From: an uncultured Eubacterium sp.
Lineage (GTDB): Bacteria; Bacillota; Clostridia; Lachnospirales; Lachnospiraceae
Length of the DNA: 64,000 nucleotides
Assembly (NCBI GenBank): GCA_910578975.1
Contig: CAJTRZ010000002.1
Location: 186,001 to 250,000 of the forward strand
Reading direction: 5' to 3'
Shown one piece after another: positions 8,565 through 16,155 of the stretch; positions within the stretch are counted from its first letter, which is position 1; each line of letters opens with the position of its first letter. The notes beneath the pieces were generated by a model, which was not told where the DNA came from, did no database searches, and saw nothing but the letters and a program-made list of their open reading frames with translations. The position numbers and the translations under genes were made by a program.

Positions 8565-9887
8565 TCACATTTCTCCTATATCATTTTTTGCAACTGTTTC
8601 GAACCTAACTTTAATCGAATTTGCGTGGGCTGTCAAACCTTCCGCCTTGGCAAATTTCTGAATATCTTCGCTGACAGGTTCCAATGCTTCTCTGGAAAAA
8701 GAGATAATACTGGACTTTTTAATAAAGTCATCCACACTCAGTGGTGAGAAAAACTTTGCTGTACCATTAGTCGGAAGTACATGATTTGGTCCCGCAAAAT
8801 AATCTCCCAACGGTTCAGAACTGTACTCGCCTAGGAATATTGCACCTGCATTTCTGATTCTTGTCATCGTATCAAATGGATTTTTCGTTAAAATTTCCAA
8901 ATGTTCTGATGCGATTTCATTGGCAGCATCAAGCACATCATCCATCGTATCTGCCACCAGAATATATCCATAATTATCTAATGATTTCTGCATAATTTCT
9001 GTACGACTGAGTTCTGCCACAAACTTGTCCACCCATTTTGAAACTTCCTCTGCCAGTTCCATACTTGTCGTAACTAAGATAGCGGAAGCCAATTCATCAT
9101 GTTCTGCCTGTGATAGAAGGTCTGCCGCAACATATCTTGGATTGGCACTCTCATCTGCAATAACTAAAATCTCACTTGGACCTGCAATCGAATCAATACT
9201 GACATAGCCAAATACAGCTTTTTTTGCCAATGCCACATAGATATTTCCCGGACCTACAATCTTATCCACTTTTGGAATACTGGCTGTTCCATAAGCCATT
9301 GCACCGATAGCCTGTGCACCACCGACTTTATATATTTTATCTACACCTGCTTCATTGGCAGCTACCAATGTATTCGGATTTACCTTTCCATCTTTTCCCG
9401 GAGGTGTGACCATAATAATCTCATCAACGCCTGCAACTTTTGCAGGAATGACATTCATAAGTACAGAAGATGGATAAGCTGCCTTTCCTCCCGGAACATA
9501 TACACCAACTCTTTCTAATGGTGTAACTTTCTGTCCAAGCAATGATCCGTCAGTCTTTGAATCAAACCAACTGTACTGTTTCTGCTTCTCATGATACTCT
9601 TTAATATTATTTAAAGACTTTCTGATAATATCTACCAATTCTTTATTTTCTAAAGAATCATACGCCTCTTTGATTTCCTCTTCTGTAACTAAAATATTAG
9701 AGGCATCTAAATCTGCACCGTCGAATTTCTTTGTATATGCAAATAATGCATCATCTCCGTTTTTCTTTACTTCTGCCAGTATCTCATTGACACTATCAGC
9801 AAACTGGTCATAGTTATTCGGACTTCTTTTTAATAAATCTTCCAATATATTCTTTTTTGAACTTTCGTTTAATTCCACGATTCTCAT
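8565..9887 (-). CDS. hisD: Histidinol dehydrogenase
   Basis: A 440-residue enzyme, full length for the family, that catalyses the last two oxidations from histidinol to histidine with NAD and zinc. Recognisable motifs are ERVGVYVPGGKAAYPSSVLM, VGGAQAIGAMAYGT, KIVGPGNIYVALAKK, SIAGPSEILVIAD, LLSQAEHDE (base and zinc ligands) and SSEPLGDYFAGPNHVLPT. It lies between hisG (71 bp upstream) and hisB (1 bp downstream). Confidence 0.97.
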   Translation of the reverse strand: MRIVELNESSKKNILEDLLKRSPNNYDQFADSVNEILAEVKKNGDDALFAYTKKFDGADLDASNILVTEEEIKEAYDSLENKELVDIIRKSLNNIKEYHEKQKQYSWFDSKTDGSLLGQKVTPLERVGVYVPGGKAAYPSSVLMNVIPAKVAGVDEIIMVTPPGKDGKVNPNTLVAANEAGVDKIYKVGGAQAIGAMAYGTASIPKVDKIVGPGNIYVALAKKAVFGYVSIDSIAGPSEILVIADESANPRYVAADLLSQAEHDELASAILVTTSMELAEEVSKWVDKFVAELSRTEIMQKSLDNYGYILVADTMDDVLDAANEIASEHLEILTKNPFDTMTRIRNAGAIFLGEYSSEPLGDYFAGPNHVLPTNGTAKFFSPLSVDDFIKKSSIISFSREALEPVSEDIQKFAKAEGLTAHANSIKVRFETVAKNDIGEM

Positions 9888-9958
9888 ACGCTACTCCATT
9901 CTGCCACAGATACTGTGTGGCATGCTTTATTTTTATAAAACTCTAAAAAATGCCATGT

Positions 9959-10600
9959 TTAACCATTCATCTTTTCTTTTAAATCAGATATGATTTTTCG
10001 GATTCTCTCATCTTCCATTTTCATGCTTACCTGATTTACTACCATTCTAGCAGATAATGGACAGACCTCTTCTAAGACACCAAGTCCGTTTTCTTTTAAG
10101 GTAGCTCCTGTCTCAACGATATCAACAATTACCTCTGACAATCCTACAATCGGGGCTAGTTCAACAGAACCATTCAATTTAATTATTTCTACGGTCTGAT
10201 GCTTTTTATTGTAAAAATAGTCCTTTGCAATCTTTGGATATTTCGATGCAACACGAATCATCCTTCTGTCTTTTAACATTTCCCTCGCTGATTCGGGACC
10301 ACATACACACATCTTGCAGTTTCCAAAACCTAAATCCAATACTTCATATAATTTTCGATCTTCTTCTAAAATCGTATCTTTTCCAACAATACCAATATCT
10401 GCAGCACCATATTCCACATAGGTTGGAACATCACTTGCCTTTGCGAGGAAAAACTTTAATTTCAATTCCTCATTTACAAAAATCAGTTTTCTTGTTTTCT
10501 CATCTTTCATCTCTTCACATTCAATGCCGATTTCTTCAAACATCTTCATTGCCGTTTTTGCCAATCTGCCTTTTGCAAGGGCAAACGTTAAATATCTCAT
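9959..10600 (-). CDS. hisG: ATP phosphoribosyltransferase catalytic subunit, short form
   Basis: At 213 residues this is the short HisG that lacks the C-terminal ACT-like regulatory domain and needs HisZ to work. It starts the pathway by joining ATP and PRPP. Family segments are FALAKGRLAKTAMKMF, YGAADIGIVGKDTILEE and the PRPP loop in IVDIVETGATLKENGL. The ribosome site TAGGAGG precedes ATG 10600. The hisZ partner is immediately upstream, which fits the HisG-HisZ octamer of Firmicutes. Confidence 0.96.
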   Translation of the reverse strand: MRYLTFALAKGRLAKTAMKMFEEIGIECEEMKDEKTRKLIFVNEELKLKFFLAKASDVPTYVEYGAADIGIVGKDTILEEDRKLYEVLDLGFGNCKMCVCGPESAREMLKDRRMIRVASKYPKIAKDYFYNKKHQTVEIIKLNGSVELAPIVGLSEVIVDIVETGATLKENGLGVLEEVCPLSARMVVNQVSMKMEDERIRKIISDLKEKMNG

Positions 10601-10656
10601 ATCTGCCTCCTAGTAGTTATCTGTGTCCTTATAAACTGTCATCGTCTTTCTACAGT

Positions 10657-11856
10657 TTACAAAATAACTGCGCCTTCTTTTGAAACATATGTCACCTTTG
10701 ATGCGCCATCATCTAATTTGAATTTCTTGTACTCATGAATATCAATCTCTTTTTTCTTTGGAATCAACTCTGTCTTAATTCCACTGTTTCTCAAATCGCT
10801 TGCCAGAGAGAATGCATATTTTCTAAACTTTGGTTCATATACAATCACTTCATACTCATAATCATTTTTTTGAATATTTCCACTATGGGCAATCATAATC
10901 TGATCCATATAAACAGCAAATCCTATGGCTGCTGCATTTTTCCCAAACTGTGATAGTAATTTGTCATATCTTCCACCAGCAGCAATCTGTTCTCCTGTAC
11001 CATAAGTAAATCCTTTAAATATAATTCCGGTATAATATCCATAATTACTGAGAGATGCCAGATCAAAACTAATATATCTGCTGACACCATAGTCCTCTAA
11101 AATGGCATAAAGTTTCTCCAGACGCTTAATCGCAGTTAATGCTTTCTTATTGGATGTAAGCTCTTTTGCCGCATTTAAAACATCTACGGAACCAAATAAT
11201 TCCGGAAGCTTTAACATGGCATTTTTCACTTCACCTGTCACATGATTCTGATTCAGGATTTCTTCCACTGCAAAATCGTTCTTATTTAAAATCATCTCAC
11301 GAAGTTCTACCTCCGCATCCTCATCCAAACCACTTTCTGCAATTAGTCCATTGTAGAAATCTACATGTCCTACTTCTACCAGAAATTCTGTAAGTCCTGA
11401 CGCCTTTAATGACTCCACTACCAATGCAATCATCTCTGCATCCGCTTCTACAGAATTATCATTAATCAGTTCACAGCCTAACTGTGTCGTTTCTTTTAAT
11501 TTTCCCTGTAATTCTGACGTATTTATATATGTATTTGCATTATAACAGAGTTTAATCGGAACATTGGCATCCATATAATATTTTGCTGCCAGTCTCGCAA
11601 TAGAAGGTGTCATATCCGGTCTTAAAACCAATGTATTTCCCTCTCTGTCAAAAAACTTATAGAGATTCTTCGACGCCACTGAGCCTCGTTCTTTACTGAA
11701 TATATCAAAAAATTCAAAAGTTGGTGTTTGGATATTATGATATCCATATAAATTAAAAACCTTATTAATATTATTTTCAATGGTTAATTTTACCGCACAC
11801 TCTTTACCATAAATATCTCTTACACCAACTGGTGTATGTAATAATACTTTACTCAT
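10657..11856 (-). CDS. hisZ: ATP phosphoribosyltransferase regulatory subunit
   Basis: A 399-residue paralogue of histidyl-tRNA synthetase that gives the short HisG its histidine feedback control. It shows class II motifs (TPVGVRDIYGKEC, FKFFDREGNTLVLRPDMTPSIAR, GYYTGIIFKGF, GGRYDKLLSQFG) but is shorter than HisRS and lies first in a his operon, which separates it from a true synthetase. The gene has its own promoter at 11923-11951 and a leader of about 60 nt with a small hairpin. The gap to hisG contains a short inverted repeat that overlaps the stop codon. Confidence 0.93.
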   Translation of the reverse strand: MSKVLLHTPVGVRDIYGKECAVKLTIENNINKVFNLYGYHNIQTPTFEFFDIFSKERGSVASKNLYKFFDREGNTLVLRPDMTPSIARLAAKYYMDANVPIKLCYNANTYINTSELQGKLKETTQLGCELINDNSVEADAEMIALVVESLKASGLTEFLVEVGHVDFYNGLIAESGLDEDAEVELREMILNKNDFAVEEILNQNHVTGEVKNAMLKLPELFGSVDVLNAAKELTSNKKALTAIKRLEKLYAILEDYGVSRYISFDLASLSNYGYYTGIIFKGFTYGTGEQIAAGGRYDKLLSQFGKNAAAIGFAVYMDQIMIAHSGNIQKNDYEYEVIVYEPKFRKYAFSLASDLRNSGIKTELIPKKKEIDIHEYKKFKLDDGASKVTYVSKEGAVIL

Positions 11857-11893
11857 ATTGCCTCCGTTTTACTTTAGTATTGTAAAGTGGTAA

Positions 11894-11913
11894 TTCGCTA
11901 CCTTGATAGCAAA
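11894..11913 (-). promoter_or_regulatory. Small leader hairpin ahead of hisZ
   Basis: In the transcribed strand TTTGCTA pairs with TAGCGAA around the loop TCAAGG, between the promoter and the hisZ start. It is too short for a T-box and has no terminator partner. A role in control is only a possibility. Confidence 0.3.
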
Positions 11914-11922
11914 CTAAACGTT

Positions 11923-11951
11923 ATCTTACAAGATTCTTTTCCTTCTGTCAA
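11923..11951 (-). promoter_or_regulatory. Promoter of the histidine operon
   Basis: Consensus -35 TTGACA (complement of 11946-11951) and -10 TAAGAT (complement of 11923-11928), 17 bases apart, about 65 bases upstream of hisZ. Confidence 0.75.
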
Positions 11952-11994
11952 GATAAAATCATTATATTATAATATAATATTTCAAATATCTATC

Positions 11995-12534
11995 CTAGTC
12001 TTCGTTTCTCTCATTCAGATCTTTTTGAATTCCCTCGAGATAATGAACTAAAGCCCCAGGAGCTTTTCCCAAACGATAACTTTTATCAATCTCATCATAT
12101 TTAAAACTCTTTCTTCCTCCAGTAACACTTCTGTCATAAAACTTCCTGATATCAGAAAAAGGAATATAATAGACTTCATTTTTATGAGAATAAAAAAGTA
12201 TAATAAAAGAAACGCCTCCCTGTTTTTCAAAATCCTCCATAAATGATACCTGATGTTCATGAATATTCATCATAGGAAATGTATCTACAGCACATTCCTT
12301 CGCATCAAAACAGACGGGAATGCCCTGAACAGAACCGATATAATCCACAGTACTCTGTTTTTCAAAATACGCCAATGTAATATGTCTGGTACTTTGGTCA
12401 ATTTTTACTGGAGTAATCGGTGTTGGAATCTTCTGAATCAGTGCCAGCCCCTTCTCTCTGTAATTGTCATTTGTCATATTTATCATATCCTCCAGCGTTG
12501 AACCGCGAAGACCTCTTGATGACCATGTTCCCAT
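11995..12534 (-). CDS. recU: Holliday junction resolvase RecU
   Basis: A 179-residue nuclease of the RecU family that cuts four-way DNA junctions in Firmicutes recombination repair. Visible motifs are RGSTLEDMINMTNDNY at the N-terminus, then STVDYIGSVQGIPVCFDAKEC with the acidic catalytic residues and FPMMNIHEHQVSFMEDF. Length is slightly below that of the B. subtilis protein (about 206). It is a separate unit, 47 bp downstream of a pseudouridine synthase. The window also carries ruvAB, and RecU supplies the resolvase that partners RuvAB in Firmicutes. Confidence 0.93.
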   Translation of the reverse strand: MGTWSSRGLRGSTLEDMINMTNDNYREKGLALIQKIPTPITPVKIDQSTRHITLAYFEKQSTVDYIGSVQGIPVCFDAKECAVDTFPMMNIHEHQVSFMEDFEKQGGVSFIILFYSHKNEVYYIPFSDIRKFYDRSVTGGRKSFKYDEIDKSYRLGKAPGALVHYLEGIQKDLNERNED

Positions 12535-12580
12535 TTTGTAACTCTCCTATTATATTTAATTTGAAAGTTTGTATAACTAT

Positions 12581-13531
12581 CTATAGAATAAAATCAAATT
12601 CCTTTGGTGGCTTTGCCTGAAATGTTTTATGAGACAGATTTGCACATTCTCCCTCCACCTCCTGAAATACTAACTGCCAGGAATGAAGCATCTGGCTTTC
12701 TATTCCATATTGTTTTTTATATTTATCATTCATCTTCTTATTTCCATACTTGTAATCTCCAACAATCGGATGTCCTATGGATGCCAGGTGAGCCCGAATC
12801 TGATGTGGCTTTCCTGTAACCAGCTTTACTTTTAATAATGTAAGATTATCCTGATATTTTAATGGTTCATATCTGGTCTCTATATATTGACCTTCCTTAT
12901 CACTTTTACCTATATATACTTTATTTGCCTTCTCATCCTTTGCAAGATACCCTTTGATTGTCACACTTCCTTTGACAGTTCCTTCTACTAAAGCTAAATA
13001 ATACTTGTCCATCATACGCTCTTTAAACATCAAAGCCATCTCCTGCAGCCCAGCCAGAGACTTTCCTGCAACAATTAATCCACTGGTATTTCTATCCAAT
13101 CTGTTACAAATACCCGGTTTAAAAGTATGTAAATCTTTTTCATTCAGTTCTCCCTTATTTACGAGATATGAGATAAGATATTCATTGACCGATATATCAT
13201 TATTTGTCGCTTTCTGACTTAACATTCCCGACGGTTTATTGATGAAAATAACATTTTCATCTTCATAAACAATATCTAATTCAATCGACTCTACAATCTC
13301 TGCATCTTTGTTTCCTCTAAACTTCTCAATGGTTTCATCAGCCATAAATACTTTTATAATATCTTCTTCTTTTAATTTGTCCCTGCCGTCTGATTTTTTA
13401 CCATTTAAAACAATATTCTTTTTTCTTAGCATTTTATAAATAAAGCTAGAAGGTGCTTCTTTAAAATATTTAAAAAGATATTTATCAAATCTCTGTCCTG
13501 CTTCATTTTTACCAATAATTATTTCCTGCAT
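12581..13531 (-). CDS. RluC/RluD-family pseudouridine synthase
   Basis: A 316-residue enzyme that isomerises uridine to pseudouridine in RNA, most likely 23S rRNA. An S4 RNA-binding domain occupies the first ~80 residues (GQRFDKYLFKYF), followed by the catalytic domain with the invariant RLDRNTSGLIVAGKS (nucleophile Asp), PHQIRAHLASIGHPIVGDYKYG and a typical C-terminus. GAGGAG lies just before ATG 13531. The exact target uridine cannot be assigned. A second pseudouridine synthase, of the RsuA family, lies directly upstream. Confidence 0.9.
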   Translation of the reverse strand: MQEIIIGKNEAGQRFDKYLFKYFKEAPSSFIYKMLRKKNIVLNGKKSDGRDKLKEEDIIKVFMADETIEKFRGNKDAEIVESIELDIVYEDENVIFINKPSGMLSQKATNNDISVNEYLISYLVNKGELNEKDLHTFKPGICNRLDRNTSGLIVAGKSLAGLQEMALMFKERMMDKYYLALVEGTVKGSVTIKGYLAKDEKANKVYIGKSDKEGQYIETRYEPLKYQDNLTLLKVKLVTGKPHQIRAHLASIGHPIVGDYKYGNKKMNDKYKKQYGIESQMLHSWQLVFQEVEGECANLSHKTFQAKPPKEFDFIL

Positions 13532-13582
13532 ATCTCCTCACAAATATATCATGATAAGTCTGAATGATATTTTACTCACCAA

Positions 13583-14290
13583 TTATGATTTCTTATATTC
13601 TAACAGTTGTTCCACTTCTTCCTGCCTTAATGCTCTGTACTCTCCAGCTCCTAAAGACTTATCTAACACTAAAGTTCCCATACTTATTCTTTTTAAATAT
13701 GTTACATTCAATCCGAAATGTTTAAACATTCGTTTTACCTGATGATATTTTCCTTCTGTAATCGTAACATAAGCTTTATTTTCGTCGATAATTTCTAATA
13801 TAGCAGGTTTTGTAATATTTTTCTCTCCAATGTCAAATCCAGTTTCAAAACTGTGGATAAGTGACTGACTCAGCGTACCATCCAGTTCTACATAATATCT
13901 TTTATCTACATGTTTCGCTGGAGACAAAAGCATATGAGATAGTTCACCATCATTTGTAATCAGTAGTAATCCTTCTGTATCCTTATCAAGTCTTCCTACC
14001 GGAAAAAGTCCTTTCTTTGGAGTAATATCCATGATGTCCAATACTGTTGTACATTGAAAATCAGATACCGCTGTCAGGACACCTGTCGGTTTGTTAAGCA
14101 TATAATAATAAAACTTATGATAATTCAAATCCAGTCCTTCCATATTGACAATATCTTCATCTTCTTTAATATGCTGTTCCGGCTTGTTCACTATCTGATT
14201 ATTTACTTTTATTTTTCCTTTTTTTATCAACTCTTTCACCTGACTTCTTGAGCCTACACCCAGAGTTACTAAATATTTATCTAATCTCAT
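13583..14290 (-). CDS. RsuA/RluB-family pseudouridine synthase
   Basis: A 235-residue small-ribosomal-type pseudouridine synthase. An S4 domain (MRLDKYLVTLGVGSRSQVKELIKKGKIKV, split over residues 1-29) is followed by the catalytic motif GRLDKDTEGLLLITNDG and the family-typical EGKYHQVKRMF. The gene lies just after the terminator of the cupin gene, so transcription may start again here. The target position (16S U516 or 23S) is not decided by sequence alone. Confidence 0.9.
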   Translation of the reverse strand: MRLDKYLVTLGVGSRSQVKELIKKGKIKVNNQIVNKPEQHIKEDEDIVNMEGLDLNYHKFYYYMLNKPTGVLTAVSDFQCTTVLDIMDITPKKGLFPVGRLDKDTEGLLLITNDGELSHMLLSPAKHVDKRYYVELDGTLSQSLIHSFETGFDIGEKNITKPAILEIIDENKAYVTITEGKYHQVKRMFKHFGLNVTYLKRISMGTLVLDKSLGAGEYRALRQEEVEQLLEYKKS

Positions 14291-14300
14291 AAAACACCAA

Positions 14301-14326
14301 AAGGGCGCTAAGCAGATGCCTAGCGC
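14301..14326 (-). terminator. Terminator-like hairpin after the cupin gene
   Basis: GCGCTAGGC pairs with GCTTAGCGC on the minus strand (14305-14326), followed by CCCTTTTGGTGTTTT. The stem overlaps the cupin stop codon (14320-14322). Confidence 0.65.
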
Positions 14327-14760
14327 TTATTATTTACTTTGTTATATAACTCCACGATTTTATTACTTTGTTCTTTTGTAATTTTTATCTTTGGAGAATT
14401 GTCGTCCGTTGTATCCCTGTTTTCAACAATCAGACACGTACAATTCTTTTCCGGAGTATGGGTGTGGAATGTACCTTTCTTTACATTATATAATTTTAAG
14501 GGTTCAAGCTTTATCGCTTCAATTTCTCCAATTTCCTCTCCCTCTCCTCCGAGAAACAATGTGAAATCTCCCTGTAAAACAACAAAAATCTCATCTGTTT
14601 CATTATGCTTCTGCATATTATCAATCCGGTCAGGCTCCAACTCATCAATGTAACGTAGTTCTGCTACACGCCATGATTCAAAATCAATCATTGGCAAATA
14701 TCCCTCTCCATCAAAACTGGAAACTTCCAATGTATTATGAAATAAAGAATCTTTTTTCAA
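14320..14760 (-). CDS. Cupin-fold protein of unknown function
   Basis: A 146-residue protein with a central single cupin barrel: NMQKHNETDEIFVVLQGDF carries cupin motif 1, and KGTFHTHTPEKNCTCLIVEN carries motif 2, so a metal site formed by histidines and a glutamate is likely. No catalytic signature separates an enzyme from a small-molecule-binding protein. It starts 14 bases after ridA and is probably co-transcribed with it. I do not recognise a specific function. Confidence 0.65.
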   Translation of the reverse strand: MKKDSLFHNTLEVSSFDGEGYLPMIDFESWRVAELRYIDELEPDRIDNMQKHNETDEIFVVLQGDFTLFLGGEGEEIGEIEAIKLEPLKLYNVKKGTFHTHTPEKNCTCLIVENRDTTDDNSPKIKITKEQSNKIVELYNKVNNKR

Positions 14761-14774
14761 TGTTCTTACTCCCT

Positions 14775-15149
14775 TTATCCAATCTCTGCAATTACTTCAA
14801 CTTCACAAAGTACATTCTTAGGTAATGTCTTTACAGCCACACAGCTTCTGGCAGGCTTCTCAGAAAAATATTTTCCATAGATTTCATTAAAAGCTCCAAA
14901 ATCGCCCATATCATCTAAGAAACAAACTGTTTTTACTACATTTGCATAAGTAACTCCTACTTCTTCTAAAATCGCACCAAGATTCTTCATTACCTGCTCT
15001 GTCTGTTCTTCAATCGTAGTTCCCACAACCTCTCCTGTAACAGGGTCTAAAGCAATCTGTCCTGATGTAAATAAAAGATTACCTGTTTTTACTGCCTGCG
15101 AATATGGTCCAATTGCTGCAGGCGCTTTATTTGTACTTAATTTTTCCAT
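14775..15149 (-). CDS. ridA: RidA-family imine/enamine deaminase
   Basis: A 124-residue RidA (YjgF/YER057c/UK114) protein. It hydrolyses reactive enamine or imine intermediates made by PLP enzymes and so protects metabolism from 2-aminoacrylate damage. Key segments are APAAIGPYSQAVKTGNLLFTSGQ, CFLDDMGDFGAFNEIY and PARSCVAVKTLPKNVLCEVE; the arginine in PARSC binds the substrate carboxylate and the late glutamate activates water. It has its own promoter (15186-15214). Confidence 0.95.
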   Translation of the reverse strand: MEKLSTNKAPAAIGPYSQAVKTGNLLFTSGQIALDPVTGEVVGTTIEEQTEQVMKNLGAILEEVGVTYANVVKTVCFLDDMGDFGAFNEIYGKYFSEKPARSCVAVKTLPKNVLCEVEVIAEIG

Positions 15150-15185
15150 TGTAAATACCTTCTTTCCTAAACTATAACCAATCCT

Positions 15186-15214
15186 ATTTTACACTCTAAT
15201 TGCATTTATATCAA
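15186..15214 (-). promoter_or_regulatory. Candidate promoter of ridA
   Basis: -35 TTGATA (complement of 15209-15214) and -10 TAAAAT (complement of 15186-15191), 17 bases apart and about 35 bases upstream of the start. Confidence 0.5.
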
Positions 15215-15231
15215 GAAAGTTTATTGAACTT

Positions 15232-16068
15232 TTAATAATCTGCATACAATACACTATCTTCCAGATACTTCAAAATATAATAAGGATTAACACTTAACTC
15301 ATCATAATTTTCTGTAGTAATGTAAATTCCAAAATGCAGATGTACATCAAATTTCCCCTTCGTACCTTCCACACCATATCCTGTATCTCCCATATATCCA
15401 AGAAGAGTTCCCGCCTTTACACTGTCCCCTTTTTTTATATTTGCATAAGCAGACAAGTGGGCATAATAAAAATAACCACCGTGATTACTTCTTATTCCTA
15501 CTCTATATCCACCTTTTGGAAGCCAGCCAATATTTTCAACAACACCATCCGTTGCACTAATAACTGGATAAAAACCACTCACATTTTTTTCAGCCATAAT
15601 GTCACAGCCTTCATGTTTGTATGCACCTCTAAAATTTCTGTCAGCTCCAAAACTGTTATCATATCCTATCCAGTAATCACTGCTCCTGCTTTTTGCAACT
15701 GGAAAATATTTTAAGTCATTAAATATTGAGGCAAACCCACGATATATTTTCTGATATTCCCGATTACTAAATTGAATATACATTTTCTCTGTACGTTTTA
15801 CATTCTTACCTTTTAAACGCAGTTTCGTTAAATGATTGTTATTTTCCAAAAAATTTACTGCTAATATTTTTGCAAAATCATAATTCTTTTTGTCTGCCAT
15901 CTCTTTCGCATCTATTAAGACTTTTGTTCTTGTTTTACAATTTCGAAAATCTATACTCTCTACCAGATTTTCCTTTATAAAATAAGAACTGCGTACCATA
16001 TAACCTGTAAGATAAACACAAATAATTCCCAATAAAATTATCAGTACTACATAATAATATTTCTTCAT
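15232..16068 (-). CDS. Membrane-anchored M23-family metallopeptidase
   Basis: A 278-residue protein with an N-terminal membrane helix (about residues 4-24) and a C-terminal LytM/M23 domain facing outward. The zinc and catalytic motifs are complete: HEGCDIM (H-x3-D), YYAHLSAYA and HLHFGIY (HxH), so it should be an active peptidoglycan endopeptidase. The middle region (about residues 30-140) has no recognised domain. It resembles sporulation SpoIIQ in layout, but the intact zinc site and missing family features do not support that name. The ribosome site (AGGCG) is weak. Confidence 0.88.
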   Translation of the reverse strand: MKKYYYVVLIILLGIICVYLTGYMVRSSYFIKENLVESIDFRNCKTRTKVLIDAKEMADKKNYDFAKILAVNFLENNNHLTKLRLKGKNVKRTEKMYIQFSNREYQKIYRGFASIFNDLKYFPVAKSRSSDYWIGYDNSFGADRNFRGAYKHEGCDIMAEKNVSGFYPVISATDGVVENIGWLPKGGYRVGIRSNHGGYFYYAHLSAYANIKKGDSVKAGTLLGYMGDTGYGVEGTKGKFDVHLHFGIYITTENYDELSVNPYYILKYLEDSVLYADY

Positions 16069-16155
16069 CTAAAAAATCGCCTACACATATTATTACTAAT
16101 ATATGCAGGCATAATATTATTTTATATCTAAATATTGTTTAAACAAGCAAAAATT

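Noticed and set aside
10631..10659. Attenuator between hisZ and hisG (TAAACTGT/ACAGTTTA)
   Set aside because: The 8-bp stem has a long loop and no T-run, so there is no evidence of attenuation.
10225..10683. A 152-codon plus-strand frame opposite hisG and hisZ
   Set aside because: It is antisense to well-conserved genes, and its low-complexity Leu/His/Ser composition is typical of a shadow frame.
11857..11994. T-box or other amino-acid riboswitch ahead of hisZ
   Set aside because: The leader is only about 65 nt and has no T-box core, specifier stem or terminator/antiterminator pair.
15232..16068. SpoIIQ assignment for the M23 protein
   Set aside because: It has an intact zinc site and no adjacent spoIIID/spoIIQ context, so the name was not supported.
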